A stretch of DNA of 43,547 nt from Streptomyces laculatispora (lineage in GTDB: Bacteria > Actinomycetota > Actinomycetes > Streptomycetales > Streptomycetaceae), in contig NZ_JAFMPZ010000507.1 in the NCBI RefSeq assembly GCF_017353455.1, positions 1 to 43,547 on the forward strand, read 5' to 3'. This document shows, in pieces, positions 24,691-33,272 of the stretch. How positions within the stretch are numbered: position 1 is the first letter of the stretch; each line of letters starts with the position of its first letter. The notes beneath the pieces are model-generated. The model was not told where the DNA came from and made no database searches. It saw only the letters and a list, made by a program, of their open reading frames with translations. A program made the position numbers and the translations under genes.

Positions 24691-25806
24691 TCACCGGCGG
24701 GCCATCGCCGCCCCCGCCGCCCGAAGCGCGTCCCCGTCCGCTCCCATCAACAGGTCCGTGCTGTCTGCCCATTGGTCCACGGCCCCGGTCAGCGGCCGGC
24801 CGCACAGCTCCGGGTCCGTGAGCGAGGCGGCCAGCGGGCGGGCGAAGCGCTCCGCGTGCAGGACCAGGAACGGCCTGCCGTGGTACGGGCGGGGGGACGG
24901 GTCCACCGGGTCGGTCAGGCCGCTCTCGTTCTGACGGATCGCCACCGCCTCGTACGCGGCGCAGAGGTGCCGTTCCCGTTCCGGTTGGTCCGTGGCCGCC
25001 AGCGCGCCGCGCAGGGAGGGCAACAGCCTTGCGGCCGCATCCAGTTGAGCGAACGCACTGCCCAGCCATTTGCTGTACGGCGCGTAACGCCGCTCCAGGA
25101 GCAGGCTCAGGCGCATGAGGTCGCGCACCAGCCGGGCCGTGACCACGGCCGAGCCGAGTTCGTCGCCGACCTCGGCGCAGCGCCCCACGAAGGCCTCCTC
25201 CTGGGAGATCCGCTGCCACTGGCAGGCCAGCAGGTACCGCCACACCTGTTCGGGATACCGGGCCAGCCGCCGCCGTGCGGCGGTGAGGAGGCCGGGGCCG
25301 TCGTGGAACACCGCACCGCCGGTGATCCCGGCGAGTCTCTGCTGCGGCATCGCGAGCCAGTCCCGGACGGCCGGTTCGGCGGTCGACGCGTCGAAGCCGG
25401 CCTCCCGGGTCAGCCAGTCGCCGATGCCGTACGCGAACACGCGGTGGCTGACCGGTCCGTCGGTCACCTCCAGGTGCCCGACCGGGTCGAGCGGATCACC
25501 GGCGGAGCGGAAGTGGGTGGACCAGCCGCGGATCTCCTTCGGCAGCCGGTCCGCCAGGAGCCGCCGGATCGCGTCGCCGTGTGCCGCCACGTCGTCCGCC
25601 GCGAGGAAGAGGTCCAGCCGCGGGCCCCAGTCGTGGTCGGCCGACCGGGCCGTGTCGAAGCCGAGCACCTCCGAGCCCGGCCCGATCCGCGCGGCGGCGT
25701 ACGGCAGCCCGGGGAAGCCGGCCTCCAGGACCGGCCGCACGGCCTCCTCGTACAGGATGCGGGAGAGCTCCAGACCTGGCAGGAAGGCGGCTTCGGTGTG
25801 GGTCAT
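24691..25806 (-). CDS. DUF4037 nucleotidyltransferase-like protein
   Basis: 371 residues. The N-terminal part shows a nucleotidyltransferase core: GPGSEVLGFDTARSADHDWG followed by RLDLFLAADD with acidic residues in metal-binding positions; the C-terminal half is helical (QVWRYLLACQWQRISQEE). It matches the DUF4037 family, whose substrate is not known. Start at MTHTEAAF (25806). Divergent from a MarR gene across 123 bp that contains a small palindrome. Confidence 0.8.
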   Translation of the reverse strand: MTHTEAAFLPGLELSRILYEEAVRPVLEAGFPGLPYAAARIGPGSEVLGFDTARSADHDWGPRLDLFLAADDVAAHGDAIRRLLADRLPKEIRGWSTHFRSAGDPLDPVGHLEVTDGPVSHRVFAYGIGDWLTREAGFDASTAEPAVRDWLAMPQQRLAGITGGAVFHDGPGLLTAARRRLARYPEQVWRYLLACQWQRISQEEAFVGRCAEVGDELGSAVVTARLVRDLMRLSLLLERRYAPYSKWLGSAFAQLDAAARLLPSLRGALAATDQPERERHLCAAYEAVAIRQNESGLTDPVDPSPRPYHGRPFLVLHAERFARPLAASLTDPELCGRPLTGAVDQWADSTDLLMGADGDALRAAGAAMARR

Positions 25807-25880
25807 ACGGCCACTGTGCGGGGGCGGAAGCGGATCGGCCATCGATTAGTTCCGGGCCGGCAGGGCCACCTCCCAGGAAA

Positions 25881-25894
25881 GTCCGTTTGCGGAC
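25881..25894. promoter_or_regulatory. Small palindrome between DUF4037 and MarR genes
   Basis: GTCCG and CGGAC arms with spacer TTTG. It may be the MarR site; arms are short. A TACGCT -10-like hexamer lies at about 25916-25921, 8 bp before the MarR ATG. Confidence 0.35.
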
Positions 25895-25929
25895 GATCCG
25901 CCACAGATCGAATGGCTACGCTGGCAGAC

Positions 25930-26418
25930 ATGACCGCCATGGCACCCACACGCACCGCGCCGGACCTCTCCTACCTCCTGGACCACACCAGCCACGTACT
26001 GCGGACCCAGATGTCGGCGGCGCTCGCCGAGATCGGGCTCACGGCGCGGATGCACTGCGTCCTGGTCCACGCCCTGGAGGAGGAGCGCACCCAGATCCAG
26101 CTCGCCGAGATCGGCGACATGGACAAGACCACGATGGTGGTGACGGTGGACGCACTGGAGAGCGCGGGCCTCGCCGAGCGCCGGCCCTCCGGCCGGGACC
26201 GGCGGGCGCGGATCATCGCCGTCACCGAGAAGGGCGCGGCGCTCGCCGGACGGAGCCAGGAGATCGTGGACCGGGTGCACCGGGACGCCCTGACCGGCCT
26301 GGACCGCGGCGACCGCGACACACTCCTGCGCACCCTGGGTCAACTGGCCGGCGGCCACCTGTCCACCCCGGCCGAGACCCCCGGGGCGACCCGCCGGGCC
26401 CGGCAGAGCCGGAAGTAG
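25930..26418 (+). CDS. MarR-family regulator
   Basis: 162 residues. MarR winged helix: LTARMHCVLVHALEEERTQI, recognition helix IGDMDKTTMVVTVDALESAG, and wing RRPSGRDRRARIIAVTEKG. Candidate targets are the divergent DUF4037 gene and the downstream PPOX-like gene. The ATG at 25930 is close behind a -10-like sequence, so leaderless translation is plausible; ATG 25939 is an alternative. Confidence 0.88.
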   Translation: MTAMAPTRTAPDLSYLLDHTSHVLRTQMSAALAEIGLTARMHCVLVHALEEERTQIQLAEIGDMDKTTMVVTVDALESAGLAERRPSGRDRRARIIAVTEKGAALAGRSQEIVDRVHRDALTGLDRGDRDTLLRTLGQLAGGHLSTPAETPGATRRARQSRK

Positions 26419-26431
26419 CCGGCCGGTCAGG

Positions 26432-26461
26432 CCCGAAGCGGCACATCCCGAAGCGGCACAT
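26432..26461. repeat. 15-bp direct tandem repeat
   Basis: Two perfect copies of CCCGAAGCGGCACAT, with seven bases of a third, directly after the MarR stop codon. Confidence 0.8.
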
Positions 26462-26518
26462 CCCGAAGATGAGACCGAAAGAAATAGTCTTCAACGAAAC
26501 CATCTGTTAGCGTCTCTC

Positions 26519-26594
26519 TTGTTGACCCGACCTGTACTCGTCAACCCGACCAGCACTTGCCGACCCGACCGACGCTTGTCCACCCGACCGACAG
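26519..26594 (+). repeat. Four 19-bp imperfect repeats in the leader of the PPOX-like gene
   Basis: Units start at 26519, 26538, 26557 and 26576 with an exact 19-bp period. Each contains ACCCGACC at the same offset; the first six and last five bases vary. The array ends 9 bp before the ATG at 26604 and leads into its ribosome site (AGGAGA). It occupies the 5' leader rather than coding sequence. Confidence 0.85.
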
Positions 26595-26603
26595 GAGAGT
26601 CCG

Positions 26604-27095
26604 ATGTCCGCCTCCTCGCAGCCCTCCGGCCCCGGCACCGGCCCCGCCCCGCGCGTGCTCACCGACGCCGAACTGTCCCGGCTGCTCGGGGAGCGGCAGT
26701 TCGGAGTCCTGGCGAGCGTGCGGCGCACCGGGCACCCCCATCTGACGACCGTGCTCTACGCCTGGGACGCCGCGGAGCGCGTGGTGCGCGTCTCCAGCAC
26801 CGCCGACCGCCTCAAGCCGGGCCAACTCCGCGCCGATCCGCACGCCGCGCTGCACGTCAGCGGTCCGGACGTGTTCTCCTTCGCGGTCGCCGAGGGCGAG
26901 GCCGAGGTGTCGGAACCGGCCACCGGACCCGGTGACGCGGTGAGCCGCGAACTGCTCTCCATGACCCCCGGCTTCGAGGACCCCGCCGAGGAGGCGGCCT
27001 TCCTGTCCCAGGTGGTCGCCGACCGGCGCGTGGTGATCCGGCTCCGCGTCTCCCGGCTCTACGGAACCGCGCTGGACGTGCCCGCGGCGCAGTGA
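26604..27095 (+). CDS. PPOX-class (flavin or F420) split-barrel oxidoreductase-like protein
   Basis: 163 residues. The pyridoxamine-phosphate-oxidase-like barrel is visible: LLGERQFGVLASVRRTGHPH, LTTVLYAWD, VVRVSSTADRLKPGQLRADP and the C-terminal RVVIRLRVSRLYG strand, the order of the actinobacterial F420-dependent TIGR03618-type proteins. It probably binds F420 or FMN; the substrate is unknown. AGGAGAG lies 5-7 nt before the ATG. The leader carries a four-copy 19-bp repeat. Confidence 0.85.
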   Translation: MSASSQPSGPGTGPAPRVLTDAELSRLLGERQFGVLASVRRTGHPHLTTVLYAWDAAERVVRVSSTADRLKPGQLRADPHAALHVSGPDVFSFAVAEGEAEVSEPATGPGDAVSRELLSMTPGFEDPAEEAAFLSQVVADRRVVIRLRVSRLYGTALDVPAAQ

Positions 27096-27143
27096 CCCGC
27101 GCGGTACGGGCGCCGTCACCGCAGGACGCGGTACGGCACAGCG

Positions 27144-27758
27144 CTAGCCCGCGTCCGGCTCCGGCTCCGGCTCCGGCGGCAGGCCGGGCCGGGGACCCTC
27201 GTCGGGGACCATCACCAGGCGTACGGCCATCTGGCGTGAGCCGGCCGGGTGTTCACCGGGGACGGTCAGGTACTTGCGCATCAGCGTCTCGTACTCCTCG
27301 GCGAACGAGGCGACCTGTTCCTTCGTCATCCGCAGGCCCATGCGGTAGATCTGGTTCCAGCCCCCGGAGGCGTCGTAGCCGGCGTACGCGCTCACGACCA
27401 GGCCGAGGTCGTGGGTCATCCTCAGCGCGCCGATCTTCACCGCGGCCTCGCGTTCGTCGGCCGTCATCTCCAGGCCGGGCGGGGTGAAGATGTCCGTCAT
27501 GAGCGACCGCCACCAGCGCTCCCGGCCGGCGGACCGCTCCTCGATCTCGGCGATCAGCTTGAGATCGGCGAGTTTGCGCAGGTGGTAGCTGGTGGTGCCG
27601 GTGGACTCGCCGAGCGCCTTGGCGACGCCGGTGGAGTTCGCTTCGCCGTGCTCGCCGAGGTAGCTCAGGATGTCGCGGCGCACCGGGTTGGACAGCGCCT
27701 TGTCGAAGGCCTTGAGGTCCGGGCCGGTGAGCACTCTCTTCTCGGGGCGCTCGACCAT
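27144..27758 (-). CDS. ArsR-type winged-helix regulator
   Basis: 204 residues. N-terminal ArsR HTH (LSNPVRRDILSYLGEHGEAN, recognition STGTTSYHLRKLADLKLI), then a C-terminal domain (WWRSLMTDIF ... WNQIYRMGLRMTKEQ) of the type seen in HTH_20/DUF-containing repressors, and an acidic Pro/Glu tail. No metal-binding Cys set, so a metal sensor is unlikely. ATG 27758. A 41-bp symmetrical site starts 12 bp upstream. Confidence 0.88.
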   Translation of the reverse strand: MVERPEKRVLTGPDLKAFDKALSNPVRRDILSYLGEHGEANSTGVAKALGESTGTTSYHLRKLADLKLIAEIEERSAGRERWWRSLMTDIFTPPGLEMTADEREAAVKIGALRMTHDLGLVVSAYAGYDASGGWNQIYRMGLRMTKEQVASFAEEYETLMRKYLTVPGEHPAGSRQMAVRLVMVPDEGPRPGLPPEPEPEPDAG

Positions 27759-27770
27759 GCCGCCAGCGTA

Positions 27771-27811
27771 CTGCAAAGAATCTCTGCAACTATTGCAGAG
27801 ATTGTTTGCAG
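27771..27811. promoter_or_regulatory. 41-bp double palindrome, ArsR operator
   Basis: Perfect 11-bp arms AATCTCTGCAA and TTGCAGAGATT with spacer CTA, flanked by CTGCAAAG and GTTTGCAG, which match at 7 of 8 positions. A further CTCTGCAA half-site follows at 27817-27824. Position between divergent genes implies control of both. Confidence 0.75.
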
Positions 27812-27882
27812 AACTCCTCTGCAATCGCTACGTTGGTGAAGGAGGCGCCACCGGGCGTCTCCTGAACTCTCGGGGGGTCGAG

Positions 27883-27945
27883 ATGCGGAAACACCTGGCC
27901 GACAGGGGACCGGCGGCGGGGCTTCGGGCGGTCTGTCATGGCTGA
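27883..27945 (+). CDS. Possible 20-residue leader ORF
   Basis: MRKHLADRGPAAGLRAVCHG. GGGGGG lies 5 nt before the ATG, and its stop overlaps the start of the next gene (ATGGCTGA), which would couple translation. No conservation can be judged. Confidence 0.35.
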   Translation: MRKHLADRGPAAGLRAVCHG

Positions 27946-28210
27946 GCCGCTGGACGCCCGGACGCGGGACGAGATCGACGACCAGGTCGCGGAGGCGTTC
28001 GACGCCTACCTGGCCGACCGGCTCGCCGAACCGGGGCCGCTGCGCGCGTCCGCCGCCCGGGGGCGCGCCGCCCTGCTCGTACTGGGCACGGTCGCGCTCG
28101 GCGCCCTGGCCACGGCCGTCGCCCCGGCCACGGGCGCCACCGTCGGCTGTATCTGGGGGGCGATCGCGCTGATCGACCTCGCCTGGCTGCTGACCGCACG
28201 CCGCCACTGA
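27938..28210 (+). CDS. Two-span membrane protein next to the ArsR gene
   Basis: 90 residues: hydrophilic acidic N-terminus (RTRDEIDDQVAEAFDAYL), then two hydrophobic spans (about 44-64 and 67-85) ending TARRH inside. Function unknown. It is divergent from the ArsR gene and is its probable target; small membrane partners of PadR/ArsR regulators are common in streptomycetes. Confidence 0.7.
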   Translation: MAEPLDARTRDEIDDQVAEAFDAYLADRLAEPGPLRASAARGRAALLVLGTVALGALATAVAPATGATVGCIWGAIALIDLAWLLTARRH

Positions 28211-28323
28211 CGGCCCGTGGGGCACCCGTGACGGCCCGTGCAGGTCCGGGTGACGGGCCGTCGGGTACCGCCGGCGGCCCGTAGGGCACCGGCGCGCATC
28301 GGAGAGGCTCTAGGATCCCGCCC

Positions 28324-28842
28324 ATGGCACCCGACCCCGGCTTCACCTGCTCCCGCTGCGGCGGACACCACACGGAACTCCCGATGGGGTACTCCACCAT
28401 GGCACCCGACGTCTGGGACGCGAGCCTGGAGAGCGACCCCGACAGCATGCTCTCGACGGACCAGTGCATCGTCAGGCACGAGCACTACTTCATCAAGGGC
28501 CTGATCGAGATACCGGTGGCGGGCAGCCAGGAACCGTTCTCCTGGGGCGTCTGGGTGTCACTGAGCCGGGAGAACTTCGGCCGCGCCCTCGATGTGTGGG
28601 AGACCCCGGGCCGGGAGTCCGAGAAGCCGTACTTCGGCTGGCTGACCACCGAGTTGGGGCTCTACTCCCCTCGCACGACCAACCTCAGGACCAACGCGCA
28701 CACCCGCCCGATCGGCCGCCGCCCGCTCATCGAGCTGGAGCCCACCGACCATCCGCTGGCCGTGGAGCAGCGGAACGGGATCACGTTCGGCCGGGTACAG
28801 GAGATAGCCGAAGCGGTGCAGCACGCCGAGGACAGCCCTTAG
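28324..28842 (+). CDS. DUF2199 protein
   Basis: 172 residues. The N-terminal CSRCGGHHTELPMGY followed by the DQCIVRHEHYFIKGLIEIPV segment and FSWGVWVSLS match the DUF2199 family, which is cytoplasmic and uncharacterised. The CxxC may bind zinc. ATG at 28324 follows GGATCCCGCC with no obvious ribosome site; a second ATG lies 75 bp downstream. No operon partner. Confidence 0.85.
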   Translation: MAPDPGFTCSRCGGHHTELPMGYSTMAPDVWDASLESDPDSMLSTDQCIVRHEHYFIKGLIEIPVAGSQEPFSWGVWVSLSRENFGRALDVWETPGRESEKPYFGWLTTELGLYSPRTTNLRTNAHTRPIGRRPLIELEPTDHPLAVEQRNGITFGRVQEIAEAVQHAEDSP

Positions 28843-28906
28843 CCCACGCCCGCGGAGTCCCGCCGGGCCCCGATCCGCCGCGCGGGCCCTGGACCGCGGC
28901 CACCGC

Positions 28907-29578
28907 CTACCGCTCCCCCAGCCCCGACCGCAGCTGCGTGAACCCCAGCTCCGCCGCCTCGACCGCACCCCCGTACACCTGGTCCGCGCTCCGCCCCGCA
29001 CTGATCCGCTGCCAGTTGTCCAGGGCCAGGATGCGCAGGACCGCGACGATCTGGCCCGCCGCCAGCCGGTCGGACACCCGGTCGCCCAGGGCGCGGGCGA
29101 GAGCGGCCTCGGAGCGGCCCTGGTACGCGTAGAGCCTGGCCACCAGGGACGGCGTCCCGTACAGCAGCCGGTGGAACGCCAGCACCTCGGGCACGTCGCA
29201 GAGGCCGGTGACCGGGTCGCGCCGCTCCAGGCCGTCCAGGAAGTGGCGCCGCAGCGCGTCGAGCGGGGATTCGCCGTCGGCGCGGGCGGTGACCACCCGG
29301 GCGGGCTCGTCCTCGTGATCGGCGAACCGGTGCAGGGCCAGGTCCTCCTTGGACGGGAAGTACCGGAACAGCGTCGGCTTGGAGATGTCCGCGGCGGCCG
29401 CGACCTCCGCCACCGAGACCTTGTCGAAGCCGCGCTCCAGGAACATCGCGATCGCGGCGTCGGAGACGGCCTGGTACGTCAGCTGCTTCTTCCGCTCGCG
29501 CAGACTCATCGGCGCGTTCGGCCCACGGGGCGCGTCCTCGTCCGCCGCCGCGCCGGACCTGGGCTTCTCTCCGCTCAT
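28907..29578 (-). CDS. TetR-family regulator
   Basis: 223 residues. The TetR HTH is at about 30-75 (FLERGFDKVSVAEVAAAADI, SKPTLFRYFPSKEDLAL). The ligand domain (residues 80-215) is typical in length. ATG 29578 (MSGEK) is chosen; MSLRERK further in is possible. It is the first of two tandem TetR genes reading away from the ABC transporter; its own target is not evident. Confidence 0.85.
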   Translation of the reverse strand: MSGEKPRSGAAADEDAPRGPNAPMSLRERKKQLTYQAVSDAAIAMFLERGFDKVSVAEVAAAADISKPTLFRYFPSKEDLALHRFADHEDEPARVVTARADGESPLDALRRHFLDGLERRDPVTGLCDVPEVLAFHRLLYGTPSLVARLYAYQGRSEAALARALGDRVSDRLAAGQIVAVLRILALDNWQRISAGRSADQVYGGAVEAAELGFTQLRSGLGER

Positions 29579-29603
29579 GACCACGAAGCGTACGCCCTTG
29601 ACC

Positions 29604-30422
29604 TCAACCGGACTTGACGTCCGCCGCCCGCGCCCTTCTCGGTGAGCCCTGATCCCGCCCGCGCTCCCGGACCAGCGCGTCGATCCCGTCCAGCACCCGT
29701 TCGAGGCCGAAGCGGAACTCGTGGTCGGGCTCCTCCGGGCCCCACATCACGCCGGACGCCATCAGCCGGGAGAGCGCGGGATGGCGCTCGGGGTCGACCA
29801 GCCGGTTCAGCGTGCGGGCATAGCTCTCCATCACCTCCTGCGCCGGTACGCCGCGCGCCTCGACAGCGGCGTCCAGATCACCCATCAGCAGCGCCTCGTT
29901 CCGCACGAAACCGCCGACCAGAAGGATGACGGAGACCGTGTCACCCGGCCCGAGACCGCTGCCTTCGAGAGCCTGGAGGCCCTGTTCCCACCAGGCGACG
30001 GAGTGCGGGCTGGCGGGCGGTCCCGAGATGGGGATGCGGAGCATCCACAGGTTGCGGTGGAAGACCCGGCGCTGCGCCCAGGCCCACTGCGAGAGCGCCT
30101 CCCGCCAGCCGGCCCCTTCCTCCAGGGCGGGCAGCGGGGGCGGCGGGCCCAGGGCCGCCTCCTGCATGAGCACGTAGAGCTCGTCCTTGGCGGCCACGTA
30201 CCGGTAGAGCGACATCGTCGAGGCGCCGAGGTCCTTGGCGACCCGGCCCATGGAAACCCCGCCGAGCCCTTCGGACGCCGCCACCGCCACCGCGGCGTCC
30301 ACGATGCGCTCCAGGCTGAGCCCCGGCTTGGGCCCCTTCACCGGGCGCGCCCGCAGCCCCCAGGCGGCCTCGATGCTGACCGGCAGGTCCGTGCCGCCCG
30401 GCGAACCGTTCTCTTCCGTCAC
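29604..30422 (-). CDS. TetR-family repressor of the DrrA-type transporter
   Basis: 272 residues. HTH at about 40-85 (IVDAAVAVAASEGLGGVSMG, RVAKDLGASTMSLYRYVAAK) and a TetR_C-type ligand domain ending EFRFGLERVLDGIDAL. The GTG at 30422 (VTEENGS) is selected because AAGGAGG lies 6-7 nt upstream; an ATG at 30449 lacks one. It is divergent from the ABC ATPase with palindromes between, the standard layout of a drug-efflux operon. Confidence 0.88.
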   Translation of the reverse strand: MTEENGSPGGTDLPVSIEAAWGLRARPVKGPKPGLSLERIVDAAVAVAASEGLGGVSMGRVAKDLGASTMSLYRYVAAKDELYVLMQEAALGPPPPLPALEEGAGWREALSQWAWAQRRVFHRNLWMLRIPISGPPASPHSVAWWEQGLQALEGSGLGPGDTVSVILLVGGFVRNEALLMGDLDAAVEARGVPAQEVMESYARTLNRLVDPERHPALSRLMASGVMWGPEEPDHEFRFGLERVLDGIDALVRERGRDQGSPRRARAADVKSG

Positions 30423-30453
30423 CTGAACCCTCCTTCCCTTGACGGTCATCCTA

Positions 30454-30494
30454 GTTATGCGTAACCCTTACACAATAACGCGTACTCAATACGC
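30454..30494. promoter_or_regulatory. Operator/promoter region between TetR and ABC genes
   Basis: Contains GTTA-TGCG-TAAC (30454-30465) and GCGTA-CTCAA-TACGC (30480-30494), two symmetrical sites sharing the GCGTA core, in a locally AT-rich segment. Confidence 0.5.
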
Positions 30495-30510
30495 AGAAAG
30501 GGGCGCACCC

Positions 30511-31482
30511 ATGCCGCCAGGCACACCCATGCCCCCGGCCGCCATGATCGAGGCCCACGGACTGACCAAGTCGTACACAGGAGCCGCGCCGCCCGTGCTG
30601 GACGGCCTGGACCTGCGGGTCGGCCGCTCCACCGTCCTCGCGCTGCTCGGCCCCAACGGCGCGGGCAAGACCACCGCCGTACGCATCCTGGCCACGCTCA
30701 CCACCGCCGACAGCGGCACGGCGCGCGTCGCCGGGCACGACGTCGTGGCCGACCGGAGCCGGGTGCGCCACGCGATCAGCCTCACCGGGCAGTACGCCGC
30801 CGTCGACGAGACGCAGACCGGCGAGGAGAACCTGCGCATGATGGGCCGGCTGACCGGCCGCTCCCGGGCGGACGCGCGCCTCCGGGCCGCCGAACTCCTC
30901 GAACGCTTCGGCCTCACCGAAGCGGCCCGCCGCACCGTCCGCACGTACTCCGGCGGGATGCGGCGCAGGCTCGACCTGGCGGCCAGTCTGGTCGGCAGCC
31001 CGCAGCCGGAGGTCTTCTTCCTCGACGAGCCGACGACCGGTCTCGACCCGCGCAGCCGGCAGGAACTCTGGCAGGTGGTCCGCGATCTCGCCACCGAGGG
31101 CGCCACGGTGCTGCTCACCACCCAGTACCTGGAGGAGGCCGACCGGCTGGCCGACCGCATCGCCGTCCTCGACCGGGGCCGCAAGGTCGCCGAGGGCACC
31201 GCGGACGCGCTGAAGTCACGCGTCCGTGGACACCGCCTGGACCTGGTCATGGCCGACCGCGCGAGCTACCTCCGGCTCACCCACCGCGCCGTGCACCACG
31301 CGCCCGCGACCCTCACCCTCGGACTGCCGACGGACGGCTCCGCGGCCCAGGTGCGGGCGCTGCTCGACGAGATCGACCCGGCCGGCACCGAGATCGAGCG
31401 GTTCACCCTGCACAGCACCACGCTCGACGACGTCTTCCTGGCCCTGACCGCGACGAAGGAGACACCGGCCGCCCATGTCTGA
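30511..31482 (+). CDS. DrrA-type ABC transporter ATP-binding protein
   Basis: 323 residues, the usual DrrA length. Walker A GPNGAGKT (47-54), Q-loop SLTGQYAAVDE, signature YSGGMRRRLDLA (about 146), Walker B VFFLDEPTTGLD, and Gln in place of the H-loop His (LLTTQYLEEAD), which is common in this family. The C-terminal DrrA domain ends STTLDDVFLALT. ATG 30511 with AAAGGGG upstream. Such ATPases energise two-subunit drug export with a DrrB permease; the permease gene, which overlaps by 8 bp, is destroyed, so the exporter should be inactive here. Confidence 0.93.
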   Translation: MPPGTPMPPAAMIEAHGLTKSYTGAAPPVLDGLDLRVGRSTVLALLGPNGAGKTTAVRILATLTTADSGTARVAGHDVVADRSRVRHAISLTGQYAAVDETQTGEENLRMMGRLTGRSRADARLRAAELLERFGLTEAARRTVRTYSGGMRRRLDLAASLVGSPQPEVFFLDEPTTGLDPRSRQELWQVVRDLATEGATVLLTTQYLEEADRLADRIAVLDRGRKVAEGTADALKSRVRGHRLDLVMADRASYLRLTHRAVHHAPATLTLGLPTDGSAAQVRALLDEIDPAGTEIERFTLHSTTLDDVFLALTATKETPAAHV

Positions 31483-31627
31483 AGCCCTCGCCGCCGCCCC
31501 GGCCCGGCCCCCGTCCGCGGTCCGCGCCCCGCTCGTCCACGCCGGCACGATGACCGCCCGTTCGCTGCGCATCAGCAGGCGCAACACCGACGCCCTCGTC
31601 ACCTCGCTGATGCTGCACTGCTGGTAG
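31475..31627 (+). pseudogene. DrrB-type ABC-2 permease, 5' fragment
   Basis: Starts at the ATG overlapping the end of the ATPase gene (ATGTCTGA). It reads VHAGTMTARSLRISRRNTDA and LVTSLML, the conserved cytoplasmic head of DrrB permeases just before the first membrane span. After 31616 the sequence changes and hits a TAG 11 bp later; no membrane span is left. Confidence 0.85.
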
Positions 31628-31808
31628 TCGGCCCAGATGCCGAACAGGCAAGTGAGGCACGTTCCGCACGCTGATGGGGGTCCTGTAGGCGAGGGACTGG
31701 GACTCGCGTGCTGCCGTGCAAGGGCGCAACCTGGAAGCAGTGTGATCGAGTGCGGACGGTGCCGGCGGCCCGCCGGGACTTGCGCACGAGGACGCTGGGG
31801 AGGCAACG

Positions 31809-32969
31809 ATGCCGGGTGACCCCTTCGGACTGGACAAGGTGCTCGCCGCGGCGGAGGACGCGGCGCCCGGGGCGTCTCTCGGCGTGGTGGCGCGCAATCT
31901 GCGCGACCGGTTCGACGCGCGGGCGGTGTCGTTCCTGTTCGTCGACCTCGTCGGCCAGCAGATGGTGCGCATCGACGAGACGATCGCCTCGCAGGCCGCC
32001 CTCCAAGCCGGCCGGATCCGGCTGGCCGGCAGCGTCTACGACCGAGTGCTGCGCACCCAGGAACTGGTGCAGGCCCCCGACGCCGGGCACGGAAAACGGC
32101 TACTGGCCCCGGTGACCAACCGCGGCGACACCATCGGCGTCCTGGAGCTGTCCCTGCCGCACGTCAGCCAGGAAATCCTGGAAGAGGTCCGCGAGGCCGC
32201 GCACGCACTGGCATACATCATCGTCACCGACCGCCGCTTCACCGACCTCTACCGGTGGGGCCAGCGCGCCACCCCGCTCACCCTGGCCGCCGAGATCCAG
32301 CGCCAGCTCCTGCCCAGCGCACCTTCCTGCGAAGCCGCGCAGTTCGTGCTCGCCGCGACCCTGGTACCCGCCGACGACGCCGCCGGGGACACTTACGACT
32401 ACACCCTCGACAACGACACCCTGCACCTGTCCATCACCGACGCCATGGGCCACGACGTCAACGCCGCCCTCATGGCCACCCTCCTGGTCAACGCCTCGCG
32501 CGGCGCCCGCCGCGACGGCGCCGACCTCGCCGGCCAGGCCCACAAGATCCACCAGGCCCTCCTCGACCACGGCCACCACACCCTCGCCACCGGTCAGCTC
32601 CTGCGCATCGCCCTCGACGGAACCGGCGCACAGCTCGTCAACGCCGGACACCCCTGGCCACTGCTCCTGCGCGACGGCACGGTGGACGAGGTACGCCTGG
32701 ACATCGACCTGCTCTTCGGCGCCCCCGGAGGCACCGCTTACCACGTACAGGACCTCGACCTGCGCCCCGGCGACCGGCTCCTGTTCTACACCGACGGCAT
32801 GCAGGAACAACATGCCGAGTCCGTCGACCTGCCCGGCCTCATACGCGACACCGCCTCCGAACATCCCCGAGAGGTCGTGCGTGTCCTGACAGCAGCGGTC
32901 ACCGACGCCGGCAACGGCCACCTGGCCGACGACGCCACCGTGCTGTGCCTCGACTGGGGGTGCCGTTAA
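31809..32969 (+). CDS. GAF-like / PP2C (SpoIIE-type) phosphatase
   Basis: 386 residues. Residues about 20-145 look like a GAF sensor ([20 protein letters not shown], then [15 protein letters not shown]). Residues about 155-386 are a PP2C SpoIIE domain: [14 protein letters not shown] helix, [45 protein letters not shown] and ADDATVLCL. The metal-binding GGDFYD motif appears as AGDTYDY, with its Asp kept. GGGGAGG lies 5 nt before the ATG. It sits between the two halves of a broken permease gene and has no anti-sigma partner nearby. Confidence 0.88.
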   Translation: MPGDPFGLDKVLAAAEDAAPGASLGVVARNLRDRFDARAVSFLFVDLVGQQMVRIDETIASQAALQAGRIRLAGSVYDRVLRTQELVQAPDAGHGKRLLAPVTNRGDTIGVLELSLPHVSQEILEEVREAAHALAYIIVTDRRFTDLYRWGQRATPLTLAAEIQRQLLPSAPSCEAAQFVLAATLVPADDAAGDTYDYTLDNDTLHLSITDAMGHDVNAALMATLLVNASRGARRDGADLAGQAHKIHQALLDHGHHTLATGQLLRIALDGTGAQLVNAGHPWPLLLRDGTVDEVRLDIDLLFGAPGGTAYHVQDLDLRPGDRLLFYTDGMQEQHAESVDLPGLIRDTASEHPREVVRVLTAAVTDAGNGHLADDATVLCLDWGCR

Positions 32970-33033
32970 CGAACAGCGAACCAAGTGCCAACTAGCGCAA
33001 AGCTCCAGGTCAGAAGCTCGTGATCTTGATCCG

Positions 33034-33225
33034 ATGAGAGGTCTGGTCCGAGCTGCCGAAACCGCCGACCACCAGCCGGTCACCCCGGCCATCGAGTCCC
33101 TGCGCGGCCTCCTGCTGGACCAGCCGGTGGGCAACTCCCCCTGGATCGCGCTGACCTGGGCCGCCGGGATACTGCTGGCGGCGATGGCACTGCCGGACGT
33201 GCTGTTCAGCGTGCGGACACGGTGA
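33034..33225 (+). pseudogene. DrrB-type ABC-2 permease, 3' fragment
   Basis: From about 33058 the frame reads ADHQPVTPAIESLRGLLLDQ and PVGNSPWIALTWAAGILLAA, the conserved end of DrrB permeases: extracellular helix, last membrane span and basic tail (RTR). It is in the same orientation as the 5' fragment, 1.4 kb away, so the two are ends of one gene whose middle is missing. Confidence 0.8.
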
Positions 33226-33272
33226 CCACGGGGCCGTCCGTAGATGCTCGTCGAGCGCCTACGAGCGGGAGT

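Noticed and set aside
30439..30510. Longer N-terminus for the DrrA ATPase from an upstream GTG or ATG
   Set aside because: That segment contains the operator and promoter, and the ATG at 30511 has a ribosome site.
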